From Arthrobacter sp. ZGTC131 (GTDB taxonomy: Bacteria > Actinomycetota > Actinomycetes > Actinomycetales > Micrococcaceae): 64,000 nucleotides of DNA. Shown piece after piece: positions 26,066 through 33,984 of this stretch. The notes beneath the pieces are model-generated. The model saw only the letters and a list, made by a program, of their open reading frames with translations, was not told the DNA's origin and did not search any database. The number at the start of each line of letters is the position of its first letter. The stretch's first letter is position 1. Position numbers and translations under genes: made by a program. The DNA is taken from assembly GCF_002929275.1 (NCBI RefSeq), contig NZ_PJIK01000017.1, positions 39,295 through 103,294 on the forward strand. The letters run 5' to 3'.

Positions 26066-28246
26066 ATGGATCCCTTGCATCTCCGTTCCGCCGGCACCAG
26101 CCTGGTGATCGGCTTCAGCAGCGGGGAGGCCGAGGTCATCCATTGGGGTTCCGACCTTGGCCCCAAACTCCCGGACCTCGCCATCCTCGCCGAGCCGATC
26201 CCCCACTCCGCCATCGACGCCACCGTTCCTGCCGGGCTTGTCCCCCAGGCCTCCTCGAGCTGGCGCGGCCGGCCGGGGCTGCGCGGCCACCGCATCGCCG
26301 ACGGCGTCCCCGGCCTCGACTTCTCCGCCCGCCTGCGCGCGGTGCATGCCGCCGTCACGGGCAACTCAGCAGTCCTGGTCCAGGAGGATGCCGAAGCCGG
26401 CATCACCGTGGAGTCCACGCTCGCACTGCACGACGGCGGCCTGCTGGAGCTGCGCCACACCGTCACGAACTCCGGGACCTCGCCCTTCCAGCTGGACGAA
26501 TTGGCCACGGTCCTCCCGGTGGCGCCGGACGCCGTCGAACTTCTGGACCTGACCGGGCGCTGGTGCCGGGAACGGCACCCGCAGCGCCGGCCCATCCAGC
26601 AGGGCACCTGGGTGCGCACCGGACGCCATGGCCGCACCGGCCACGATTCCTCGCTCCTGTTCGCCGCGGGCACCGCCGGCTTCGGCAACCGCCACGGCAG
26701 GGTCTGGGCCACCCACCTGGCCTGGAGCGGCAACCACGAACAGTTCGCGGACACGCTTGCCGACGGGCGGACCATGATCGGCGGTTCCGAGCTGCTGGGA
26801 CCCGCCGAGGTGGTCCTCGGACCCGGCGGCCGCTACACCACGCCCGCCCTCTTCGCGGCCTACTCCGACCGCGGCCTCGACGGAATCAGCGAGGCCTTCT
26901 ACAGCTGGTTCCGCTCACGCCCGCACCATGTGCTGCCGGCCGCGGGCGGCGGAAAGCCGCGCCCCGTGGTGCTCAATACATGGGAGGCCGTGTACTTCGA
27001 CCACGACCTCGGCACCCTGACCGAGCTCGCTGACTCCGCCGCCGACCTCGGCGTGGAGCGCTTCGTCCTGGACGACGGCTGGTTCCGCGGGCGCCGCGAC
27101 GACAAAGCCGGCCTAGGCGACTGGTACGTGGACGAGACCCTGTGGCCGGACGGGCTGACTCCCCTCATAGAGGCCGTCACCTCCCGGGGCATGGAGTTCG
27201 GACTGTGGGTGGAACCCGAAATGGTCAACCTCAATTCCGACGTCGCCCGCGCCCACCCGGACTGGATCGTCGGCCCCGCCGCGGCCTCCCACAAGGACGG
27301 CGGACGGCTGCCGCTGCAATGGCGGAACCAGCACATCATCGACCTGGTCAACCCGGAAGCCTGGCAGTACATCTTCGACCGGATCGATGCCCTGCTGCGG
27401 AAGAACAACATCAGCTACCTCAAGTGGGACCAGAACCGGGACCTCACCGAACACGGCCACGCCGGCCGCCCGTCCGTCCACGAGCAGACGCTTGCCGCGT
27501 ACCGTCTCTTCGACGAACTGCGAAAGGCCCATCCGGGCGTCGAGATCGAAAGCTGCTCCTCCGGCGGCGCGCGCGTGGACCTCGGGATCCTCGAACGGAC
27601 GGACCGCATCTGGGGCTCGGACTGCAACGACGCCCTGGAACGTCAGACCATCCAGCGCTGGACCGGCGTGGTGGTTCCGCCGGAGCTGGTGGGCGGGCAC
27701 ATCGGTCCCACCACATCCCACACCACGGCCCGCACCCACGATCTGTCCTTCCGCGCCATCACGGCACTGTTCGGCCACTTCGGGATGGAATGGGACGTCC
27801 GCGAGGTCCAGGGCGCAGAGCGCGAGGAGCTCAAGCGTTTCATCGGGATCTATAAGGAGCACCGCGGGCTCATCCACAGCGGCAGGATGGTCCGTGCGGA
27901 CGTTCCCGATGACTCGTTCATGCTCCATGGCGTGGTGGCCGGCGGTGAAGCTTCCCCCGGGGACACCGCAGCCCTGTTCGCCCTGGTGAGCACACGGACA
28001 TCGTTCGCCGAACAGCCCGGACGGATCACTGTCCCGGGGCTGGACGCAGGCCGCAGCTACCGTCTGGAGGCCGTGTTCCCGGCACCCGGCGACGCCGACT
28101 ACGCCCACACATTCACGCAGATTCAGGCTCCGGCCTGGCTTGCCTCCGGGGCGGAAGCCAGCGGCAAATTCCTGGCCGAGGTGGGCCTGCCCATGCCCAA
28201 CCTGAACCCGGAGCACGCGCTGCTCCTGCAGGTCACGGCCCTCTGA
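26066..28246 (+). CDS. Alpha-galactosidase, glycoside hydrolase family 36
   Basis: 726 residues from ATG 26066 (AAAGAGAA upstream). An N-terminal beta-sandwich domain precedes the TIM barrel containing LDDGWFRGRRDDKAGLGDW. The nucleophile is Asp455 in LKWDQNRD and the acid/base Asp519 in WGSDCND, both canonical for GH36. It hydrolyses terminal alpha-galactosyl residues. No signal peptide is present, so it acts in the cytosol on sugars imported by the three preceding gene products. Last gene of the operon. Confidence 0.95.
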   Translation: MDPLHLRSAGTSLVIGFSSGEAEVIHWGSDLGPKLPDLAILAEPIPHSAIDATVPAGLVPQASSSWRGRPGLRGHRIADGVPGLDFSARLRAVHAAVTGNSAVLVQEDAEAGITVESTLALHDGGLLELRHTVTNSGTSPFQLDELATVLPVAPDAVELLDLTGRWCRERHPQRRPIQQGTWVRTGRHGRTGHDSSLLFAAGTAGFGNRHGRVWATHLAWSGNHEQFADTLADGRTMIGGSELLGPAEVVLGPGGRYTTPALFAAYSDRGLDGISEAFYSWFRSRPHHVLPAAGGGKPRPVVLNTWEAVYFDHDLGTLTELADSAADLGVERFVLDDGWFRGRRDDKAGLGDWYVDETLWPDGLTPLIEAVTSRGMEFGLWVEPEMVNLNSDVARAHPDWIVGPAAASHKDGGRLPLQWRNQHIIDLVNPEAWQYIFDRIDALLRKNNISYLKWDQNRDLTEHGHAGRPSVHEQTLAAYRLFDELRKAHPGVEIESCSSGGARVDLGILERTDRIWGSDCNDALERQTIQRWTGVVVPPELVGGHIGPTTSHTTARTHDLSFRAITALFGHFGMEWDVREVQGAEREELKRFIGIYKEHRGLIHSGRMVRADVPDDSFMLHGVVAGGEASPGDTAALFALVSTRTSFAEQPGRITVPGLDAGRSYRLEAVFPAPGDADYAHTFTQIQAPAWLASGAEASGKFLAEVGLPMPNLNPEHALLLQVTAL

Positions 28247-28271
28247 CAAGTGAAGTCGGCCGGTTGAACCT

Positions 28272-28302
28272 GGCCGGCGGCGGGTTGCTTCCGCCGCCGG
28301 CC
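28272..28302 (+). terminator. Terminator hairpin after the alpha-galactosidase gene
   Basis: A perfect 12-bp stem (GGCCGGCGGCGG / CCGCCGCCGGCC) with a seven-base loop lies 26 bp after the stop and is followed by acgggtttgttc. Confidence 0.75.
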
Positions 28303-28384
28303 ACGGGTTTGTTCACGCGGGAATGGCGTAACCGAAATCCCCTGCAGGGGTGGACCGGCAGCACGACGCGATAGATTTGCATCC

Positions 28385-28861
28385 ATGACTGAAGCCCCCT
28401 CCGCCACCGAAGCCGGCCGCGGCACAATCCTTGTCCTCAATGGCCCCAACCTGAACCTCCTCGGCACCCGCGAGCCCGAGAAGTACGGCACCGCAACGCT
28501 TGCCGACGTCGAACAGCTGGCAAAGGACGCCGGAGCGGCGCACGGGCTGGACGTCGAGTGCTTCCAGTCCAACCACGAGGGCGCGCTGGTGGACGCCATC
28601 CACGCGGCCCGGGGCAAGGCGATCGGCATCGTGCTCAACGCGGGCGCCTACACCCACACGTCGGTGGCGATCCGGGACGCCATCTCCGCGGTGCAGTTGC
28701 CCGCCGTCGAGGTCCACATCACCAACGTGCATGCGCGCGAGGGGTTCCGGCACCACTCGTACCTCTCGGACATCAGCAAGGCCGTCATCGCCGGGGCCGG
28801 GATCATGGGGTACCGGTTCGCGGTGGAATACCTCGCCGACCTGAATGCCGGCAAGGCCTGA
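28385..28861 (+). CDS. aroQ: 3-dehydroquinate dehydratase, type II
   Basis: 158 residues. Type II dehydroquinase motifs are present: [10 protein letters not shown] with RE, the catalytic Tyr in [14 protein letters not shown], and the catalytic His in [11 protein letters not shown]. It catalyses the third step of the shikimate pathway in the cytosol. It stands apart from other aro genes here and is followed, two bases after its stop, by a DUF2332 gene. Confidence 0.95.
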   Translation: MTEAPSATEAGRGTILVLNGPNLNLLGTREPEKYGTATLADVEQLAKDAGAAHGLDVECFQSNHEGALVDAIHAARGKAIGIVLNAGAYTHTSVAIRDAISAVQLPAVEVHITNVHAREGFRHHSYLSDISKAVIAGAGIMGYRFAVEYLADLNAGKA

Positions 28862-28863
28862 CA

Positions 28864-29901
28864 GTGGCCGGCGCGGTCCTCGGCACCTCAGACTGGTACC
28901 GGCATTTCGGCACCGTTGACGCTCCCGGTTCCTCAGCCTGCTATGCCGACTGGTCCCTGCACATCGCCGATGATCCGGCCCTGATCGCGCGGATCGACCG
29001 GTGGCCCCACAACAAGAGACAGCCTCTGCTGCTGCTGGCGGCTGCCCGCTACCTGGGCGCCGAGGTGTCACCGTACGGCAAGTTCAGGAACTTCCTGGAC
29101 GAGCACTGGGCGGACGTGTCCCGGACCGTCCTGTCCCGCGCCACGCAAACGAATGAGGTGGGCCGCTGCGCGACGTTACTGCCGTCGTTCGCGGCCATCT
29201 CGGCCGCCGAGCAAAAGCCTCTCGCGCTCATCGAGGTGGGTGCCTCCGCGGGACTCGCCCTGTTCCCGGACCGCTACAGCTACGAGTACGACGACGGCAC
29301 GACAGTCACGCGGCTGTCTGCGGAGCCCCGCCCTGCGGGTCAGCTGGCGGCACCCGAGCCGCCAGTCCTGCGGTGCGCCGTCTCCGGCGCAATTCCCGTG
29401 CCGGCCAAACTTCCGGACGTGGTGTGGCGCGCGGGAATCGACCTGAACCCCCTCGACGTCGCCAATAACGACGACGTCGCTTGGCTTGAAGCGCTGATCT
29501 GGCCGGAGCAGGACTTCCGCCGCAAACGGCTCCGCCAGGCGATCGGCATTGCCCGTGAAGACCCTCCGCTGTTGGTTGCCGGCGACCTCAACGAACAGCT
29601 GATGTCCCTGGCCGGCCAAGCGCCGGCGGACGCGGCGCTGGTGGTGTTCCACAGCGCCGTCATGGGCTACCTCAGCGCCGGCGGCCGGTCACGGTTCCGC
29701 AGTACCGTGCAGGACCTGGCCGCCAGCCGCGGGTGCCACTGGCTGTCCAACGAGGGCGAAACGGTGATTGTCCAGGAGGACGGTTCAACCGTGGTGCCGG
29801 AGATGGCGGCTGGCAGGCTCAGGGGAAACTTTTTGCTCCTCCACAACGGTCGGCCGGTGGCCATCACCGGCCCCCATGGGCAGAGCCTGGACTGGCTCTA
29901 G
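28864..29901 (+). CDS. DUF2332 family protein
   Basis: 345 residues from a GTG just after the aroQ stop (TGACAGTG). It has the conserved family features WPHNKRQPLLLLAAARYLGA near the N-terminus and LIEVGASAGLALFPDRYSYEY in the middle. The LIEVGASAGL segment resembles the SAM-binding motif I of methyltransferases, but the biochemical function is unknown. The close spacing implies co-transcription with aroQ. Confidence 0.85.
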   Translation: MAGAVLGTSDWYRHFGTVDAPGSSACYADWSLHIADDPALIARIDRWPHNKRQPLLLLAAARYLGAEVSPYGKFRNFLDEHWADVSRTVLSRATQTNEVGRCATLLPSFAAISAAEQKPLALIEVGASAGLALFPDRYSYEYDDGTTVTRLSAEPRPAGQLAAPEPPVLRCAVSGAIPVPAKLPDVVWRAGIDLNPLDVANNDDVAWLEALIWPEQDFRRKRLRQAIGIAREDPPLLVAGDLNEQLMSLAGQAPADAALVVFHSAVMGYLSAGGRSRFRSTVQDLAASRGCHWLSNEGETVIVQEDGSTVVPEMAAGRLRGNFLLLHNGRPVAITGPHGQSLDWL

Positions 29902-29978
29902 CAGCTCGGCACGTCACCCGCTGAGTGAACACGTATAAGCAGGCGCCTGTGGCCTGATGAATCGTCGGCCGGAAGCGC

Positions 29979-31163
29979 TTACTGCTGGATGCACTGCCCT
30001 GGCGACACCGCGTTGCTGAGGCTCGGTGCCCGCTCCGCGACGGGCCTAAGGTCGATCATGGGGATGGCGAAGCCCATTGCAGTGTTGGACGTGGCCTTGG
30101 CGAAGATCACTCCGGCCACCTGCCCTCCGGTGGTCAGGAGCGGGCCGCCCGAGTTTCCAGGCTGGACGTCGCCTGCGAGCCTATAGACCTCGTCCGGGAC
30201 GGGGTTGTTCCCGTAGATGTCCGGCACCAGCACCGTGGAGATGCCCTGCACCGTGGCGGGCTTGGACTGGAAGGGACCGCCATGGGGGTAGCCGGCAAAC
30301 GCGGCGGTGGTGCCTGCCGGCAGGTCCGGGCTCAGGGCCAGCGCCGCGGTGGACAGGCCGTCGACGGCGAGGACGGCGAGATCGCGCTTGCCATCGAAGT
30401 AGACCACGCGGCCGGGCATCGCTCCGCCGCCCGGAACCTCCACGACGGGCTGCGACACGCCCGCCACGACATGCGCATTTGTGACAACCCTGCCAGGCGA
30501 GACAACGAAGCCCGTGCCGGTCTGGTTCTGCCCGCACTGAAACGCCGTACCGGCGATTTTCAGGACCGAACCGGCGGCCCTGTTCAGGGCGGGGGTGTCT
30601 GTGTTGGCATTGGGAACAGGCACCTGCTGTTCCTGCCCGATGCCCTCGATCAGCCTGGGGATCCCGTCCCCGATCACCGCCGACCGCAACTGGGCCATGG
30701 TGGTCTTCACCGGGTTGGGCGTGAGCCCGTCGATGTAGCGGATGACCCTGGATTCTGCCAGCTGTTGCGAGACGAACGGGACGCCGAGGGAACTGATACT
30801 GAAAGCCAGCATGGACATGACCAGCGCTGCCACGACGAGATTAACCGCACCGCCAACCATCCTGTCCACGGCGCGAAGCGGTTTCAGCCGGACGGCGCTG
30901 CGGATGCTGCGGCCGATCATGGTGCCCAGGGCGTTGCCGAGCACCACCAGCACGACGGCGGTGCCGATGATCGCCGTCAGCCTCCAGTTGCTGTCTTCCA
31001 CGAAGTTGCTCACGAGCGGCACCGAAAGGAACGCGGCGATGGCGCCGACAGCAAAGCCCGCCAGGCCGCCGAGGGTGACCAGGAACCCGTTGCGCAGGCC
31101 ATAGATCAGGTAGGACAGGAGCGTCAGGATCAACGCAAGGTCCAGAACGGTCAGGCCAAACAC
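29979..31163 (-). CDS. marP: MarP-type membrane serine protease
   Basis: 394 residues. Four N-terminal membrane helices form a CvpA-like domain, followed by a trypsin-like periplasmic protease. The catalytic triad is visible: His231 (TNAHVVAG), Asp261 (KRDLAVLAVD) and Ser348 (QPGNSGGPLL). In mycobacteria MarP (Rv3671c) is needed for acid and oxidative stress resistance and processes a cell-wall hydrolase. The divergent neighbour is crp, as in related genomes. Cysteines 220 and 391 could form the disulfide known in the family. Confidence 0.93.
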   Translation of the reverse strand: MFGLTVLDLALILTLLSYLIYGLRNGFLVTLGGLAGFAVGAIAAFLSVPLVSNFVEDSNWRLTAIIGTAVVLVVLGNALGTMIGRSIRSAVRLKPLRAVDRMVGGAVNLVVAALVMSMLAFSISSLGVPFVSQQLAESRVIRYIDGLTPNPVKTTMAQLRSAVIGDGIPRLIEGIGQEQQVPVPNANTDTPALNRAAGSVLKIAGTAFQCGQNQTGTGFVVSPGRVVTNAHVVAGVSQPVVEVPGGGAMPGRVVYFDGKRDLAVLAVDGLSTAALALSPDLPAGTTAAFAGYPHGGPFQSKPATVQGISTVLVPDIYGNNPVPDEVYRLAGDVQPGNSGGPLLTTGGQVAGVIFAKATSNTAMGFAIPMIDLRPVAERAPSLSNAVSPGQCIQQ

Positions 31164-31354
31164 CGGGTCTCCTCACAGGCAGCTTCGCCATGATTCTACT
31201 GGCGGAGTCTGACAATTTGCCGTGGACCGCAGGCGTCCGCCGCAGCTCCCTAGCCCCATTTAGGGGGTTTCAGCTGCCAAGTACGTCACAGATCGTTCAA
31301 AATTCTGAAACAATGGCACAAGCGCCCCCAGACGACACTTAATCAGGAGAATTC

Positions 31355-32032
31355 ATGGACATCGAGGTATTGCGCCGCGCACCCCTTTTCGCCACGCTGG
31401 ACGACGAAGCTTTCCGTCTGCTGACGGACGAGCTGACCGAAGTCGACCTGTCGCGTGGGGCATCCGTTTTCCGCGAGGGTGACCAGGGTGACCAGCTGTA
31501 CTTCATTGTCTCCGGCAAGGTGAAGCTCGGCCGCACCTCCCCCGACGGCCGCGAATCCCTCCTGGCCATCCTCGGCCCGGGTGAGCTCTTCGGCGAGATG
31601 GCACTGTTCGATCCCAGCCCGCGCACCGCCACGGCCACAGCCGTCTCGGAAACGCGCCTGGCCGGGCTCAAGAACGAGAGCCTGAACTCCCTGCTCCGCA
31701 CCCGTCCGGAGGTCTCGGCGCAGCTGCTGCAGGCATTGGCACGCCGCCTGCGCCGCACCAACGACTCCCTCTCCGACCTCGTCTTCTCCGACGTGCCCGG
31801 CCGCGTGGCCAAGGCCCTCCTGGACCTGGCGGACCGCTTCGGCCGCCCCGCCACGGACGGCGTCCTGGTGGCCCACGAGCTCACACAGGAAGAGCTCGCC
31901 CAGCTGGTGGGCGCCTCCCGCGAGACGGTCAACAAGGCCCTGGCCGAATTCGTCCAGCGCGGCTGGCTGCGCCTCGAAGCCCGCGCCGTGGTCATCCTGG
32001 ACATGCAGCGCCTCCGCCAGCGCTCCCGCTAA
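31355..32032 (+). CDS. glxR: Crp/Fnr family regulator, GlxR-type
   Basis: 225 residues. An N-terminal cyclic nucleotide-binding domain (GELFGEMALFDPSPRTATAT, with the Glu and Arg that bind cAMP) is followed by a dimer helix and a winged HTH (LTQEELAQLVGASRETVNKA). Length and sequence are those of the cAMP-responsive GlxR/Rv3676 global regulator of actinobacteria. Preceded by AGGAGAA. The intergenic region of 191 bp to marP holds both promoters. A TGTGA-N6-TCACA palindrome elsewhere in the window (16077) fits its expected site. Confidence 0.93.
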   Translation: MDIEVLRRAPLFATLDDEAFRLLTDELTEVDLSRGASVFREGDQGDQLYFIVSGKVKLGRTSPDGRESLLAILGPGELFGEMALFDPSPRTATATAVSETRLAGLKNESLNSLLRTRPEVSAQLLQALARRLRRTNDSLSDLVFSDVPGRVAKALLDLADRFGRPATDGVLVAHELTQEELAQLVGASRETVNKALAEFVQRGWLRLEARAVVILDMQRLRQRSR

Positions 32033-32046
32033 GCCAAATAACAAGT

Positions 32047-32077
32047 GCCGCCCTGGTATCTACCGGGGCGGCTTTTG
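32047..32077 (+). terminator. Intrinsic terminator after glxR
   Basis: A 10-bp stem with one G-U pair (GCCGCCCTGG / CCGGGGCGGC) around a six-base loop is followed by TTTTGTT. Placed 15 bp after the stop codon. Confidence 0.85.
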
Positions 32078-32100
32078 TTCTTCAGTCACCAACGGCGCGA

Positions 32101-32177
32101 GAGGGTCACAGAAAAACCGACGGGAACTGAGGGAGCGTCGCAGAAAAAGCAGCAGGAACCGCGAGAGCGTTGGGACG
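32101..32177. repeat. Degenerate ~30-bp tandem repeat in the glxR-NUDIX gap
   Basis: Two units, 32101-32128 and 32129-32160, share GAGGG-(n)-GTC-CAGAAAAA-GGAAC, and a partial third follows. No coding potential is convincing in the 250 bp between the glxR terminator and the NUDIX stop. A short hairpin GGTCGC-tcc-GCGACC lies further on, near 32240. Confidence 0.55.
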
Positions 32178-32328
32178 TATCCGAGAGCCGGGCGGCGGTT
32201 CTTCGCGAAGGAGCGCATCGCGGCGCATCGGGCTCTGGAGGTCGCTCCGCGACCGCAGGTGCCCACATGCGCGTCGTGTCTAAGCGACGGCGAAGGGCCA
32301 GTGCCCGGCGTCAGCACCGGCGAAGAGA

Positions 32329-33240
32329 TTAGCGTTCCCGCTGGGGCTCTCCGGCTACGGTCTTTGCGGCCTCGACCTCGAGCATCAGGGTGCCGTCTTC
32401 TTCGACCAGTTTGGGCTGGTACACGTGGGGGGTGCGCTTGTAGCTGAGGTAGGCGATGCAGCCGTTGGCCGCCGCCATCTTCTCGAGCATGATCTCCGAA
32501 CCGGGCACCAGGAGTTGGCCGAGCTTGAGGCCGACGGTGTTTTCCTGGCCCACTTCATCGCCCAGGGCGGTTGTGTCGCGCTCGCTGACCACCTTGGTGA
32601 CGCACACCCACCGCCCCCAGACGCCCTTGCTTTCGAGCAGGCTGGGATGCTGGTTCATCGGAACGGTCGCAGCGAAGTACCGCGTGTTGAAGCGGTGATG
32701 GGCGAAGTCGGGGCTAAGCCAGTTCACGAGGGACTTGAGCAGGTCGGTCCGGATGGAAAGCCCGCGTTTTGCCAGCACCTCGGTGAACGACTTTTCCTGG
32801 GAAGCGACAGCCTCGCGCGCCTTCATCCACTCGGACGTGGACGTGGCTTCCACGGTGGAAGACAGGTCCGGTCCGGCCAGGAGCACGCCGGTCTCCTCGA
32901 ACAGTTCGCGGATGGCACCCACCACGTGGCGGCGCGCCAGCCCGACGTCGTCCGTCCCCATCTGCTCAGCCCAGTGCTGGGCTGAGGGGCCCAGCCAGCC
33001 GACGGGGTCGTCGTCGGGCGCATCCAGGGAGCCGCCCGGAAAGGCGAGTACGCCCAACGGCGAAGACCCCGGCCGGTACCCCAGCCACGTCTCCAGGCCG
33101 GTGGGCGAATCACGGAGGAGGACCACCGAGGAAGCCAGCCGGGCTGCGCGCGGCGTCCGTTCGCCGTGTTCGACCCAGCTTTGTGCTGCCCCTTCGAGTT
33201 CGGGCGGCAGTACAAACAGGCGACGTGCTAGCTGGGGCAA
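32329..33240 (-). CDS. NUDIX hydrolase
   Basis: 303 residues. The Nudix box is split by an insertion: LAFPGGSLDAPDDDP is followed by AIRELFEETGVLL some 40 residues later, as in the larger NUDT19-like subgroup. It probably hydrolyses a nucleoside diphosphate derivative, perhaps a CoA species. The start is a TTG with AAGGA 13 bases upstream; this is the best available but not strong. Third gene of a minus-strand operon with ridA and the DUF4177 gene. Confidence 0.85.
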   Translation of the reverse strand: MPQLARRLFVLPPELEGAAQSWVEHGERTPRAARLASSVVLLRDSPTGLETWLGYRPGSSPLGVLAFPGGSLDAPDDDPVGWLGPSAQHWAEQMGTDDVGLARRHVVGAIRELFEETGVLLAGPDLSSTVEATSTSEWMKAREAVASQEKSFTEVLAKRGLSIRTDLLKSLVNWLSPDFAHHRFNTRYFAATVPMNQHPSLLESKGVWGRWVCVTKVVSERDTTALGDEVGQENTVGLKLGQLLVPGSEIMLEKMAAANGCIAYLSYKRTPHVYQPKLVEEDGTLMLEVEAAKTVAGEPQRER

Positions 33241-33256
33241 AGGAAGCGACCGGTCC

Positions 33257-33790
33257 TTAGCTGAATTCGGCGATCAGTTCGACTTCTACGGGAGAGTCGA
33301 GCGGCAGGACGGAAACACCGACGGCGGAGCGGGCATGCTGGCCCGCGTCACCCAGGACCCGGCCAAGGAGCTCCGACGCGCCGTTGATGACGCCCGGCTG
33401 GCCGGTGAACGACGGATCCGAGGACACGAAACCCACTACCTTGACGATCCGGGTGATCCGGTCGAGGTCGCCGATGACGCTCTTGACGGCCGCCAAGGCA
33501 TTGACGGCACAGACGGCGGCGTATGCCTTGGCGTCTTCCGGCGACACAGTGGGCTCGTCGGAAGTTCCTTCCGTTCCGGAGGACACCTTGCCCGTGGCTT
33601 CGAGCTTGCCCCCGATGAACGGCAGCTGGCCCGAGGTGTACACGTGGTTGCCGCTGATGACGGCCGGCACGTAGGCGGCCACGGGGGCGGCCACTTCCGG
33701 GAGCGTCAGCCCAAGCTCGGCGAGGCGCTGTTCGACGGCGGAAGAAGGCGCCGCCGCAGCGCCGGAAGCGGTTTCCTGAGGCGTGGTCAT
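33257..33790 (-). CDS. RidA family protein
   Basis: 177 residues from ATG 33790, one base after the stop of the DUF4177 gene. An earlier ATG at 33820 would overlap that gene. The C-terminal 150 residues match the RidA/YjgF fold (HVYTSGQLPFIGGKL ... ITRIVKVVGFVSSDPSF). The arginine of canonical enamine deaminases (near RACV) is not obvious, so it may belong to a non-deaminating subgroup. The mycobacterial equivalent, Rv3678c, has the same neighbours. Confidence 0.88.
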   Translation of the reverse strand: MTTPQETASGAAAAPSSAVEQRLAELGLTLPEVAAPVAAYVPAVISGNHVYTSGQLPFIGGKLEATGKVSSGTEGTSDEPTVSPEDAKAYAAVCAVNALAAVKSVIGDLDRITRIVKVVGFVSSDPSFTGQPGVINGASELLGRVLGDAGQHARSAVGVSVLPLDSPVEVELIAEFS

Positions 33791-33791
33791 G

Positions 33792-33947
33792 CTACTGCTT
33801 CTCCCTCTTGAGGTAGGCAACCAGACCGTTGCCGTCGGGGCCGGGGACTACCTGGACGAGCTCCCAGCCGTCCTCTCCCCACTGGTCCAGAATCTGCTTC
33901 GTGGCGTGGATGATGAGCGGAATCGTGGCGTACTCCCATTTGGTCAT
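33792..33947 (-). CDS. DUF4177 small protein
   Basis: A 51-residue gene, MTKWEYATIPLIIHATKQIL then DQWGEDGWELVQVVPGP. The WEY start and the GWELV motif are diagnostic of DUF4177. It starts at 33947 and ends with TAG at 33792, one base before the ridA start (TAGCATG), so it leads a three-gene operon. The function is unknown. The counterpart in M. tuberculosis, Rv3678A, sits in the same place. Confidence 0.9.
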   Translation of the reverse strand: MTKWEYATIPLIIHATKQILDQWGEDGWELVQVVPGPDGNGLVAYLKREKQ

Positions 33948-33984
33948 GAACTAAAGCCTAGTACTTGCCGGTAAACTGGAGAAC

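Noticed and set aside
32045-32332. 95-codon plus-strand frame after glxR
   Set aside because: Begins inside the glxR terminator and covers degenerate repeats; not protein-like.
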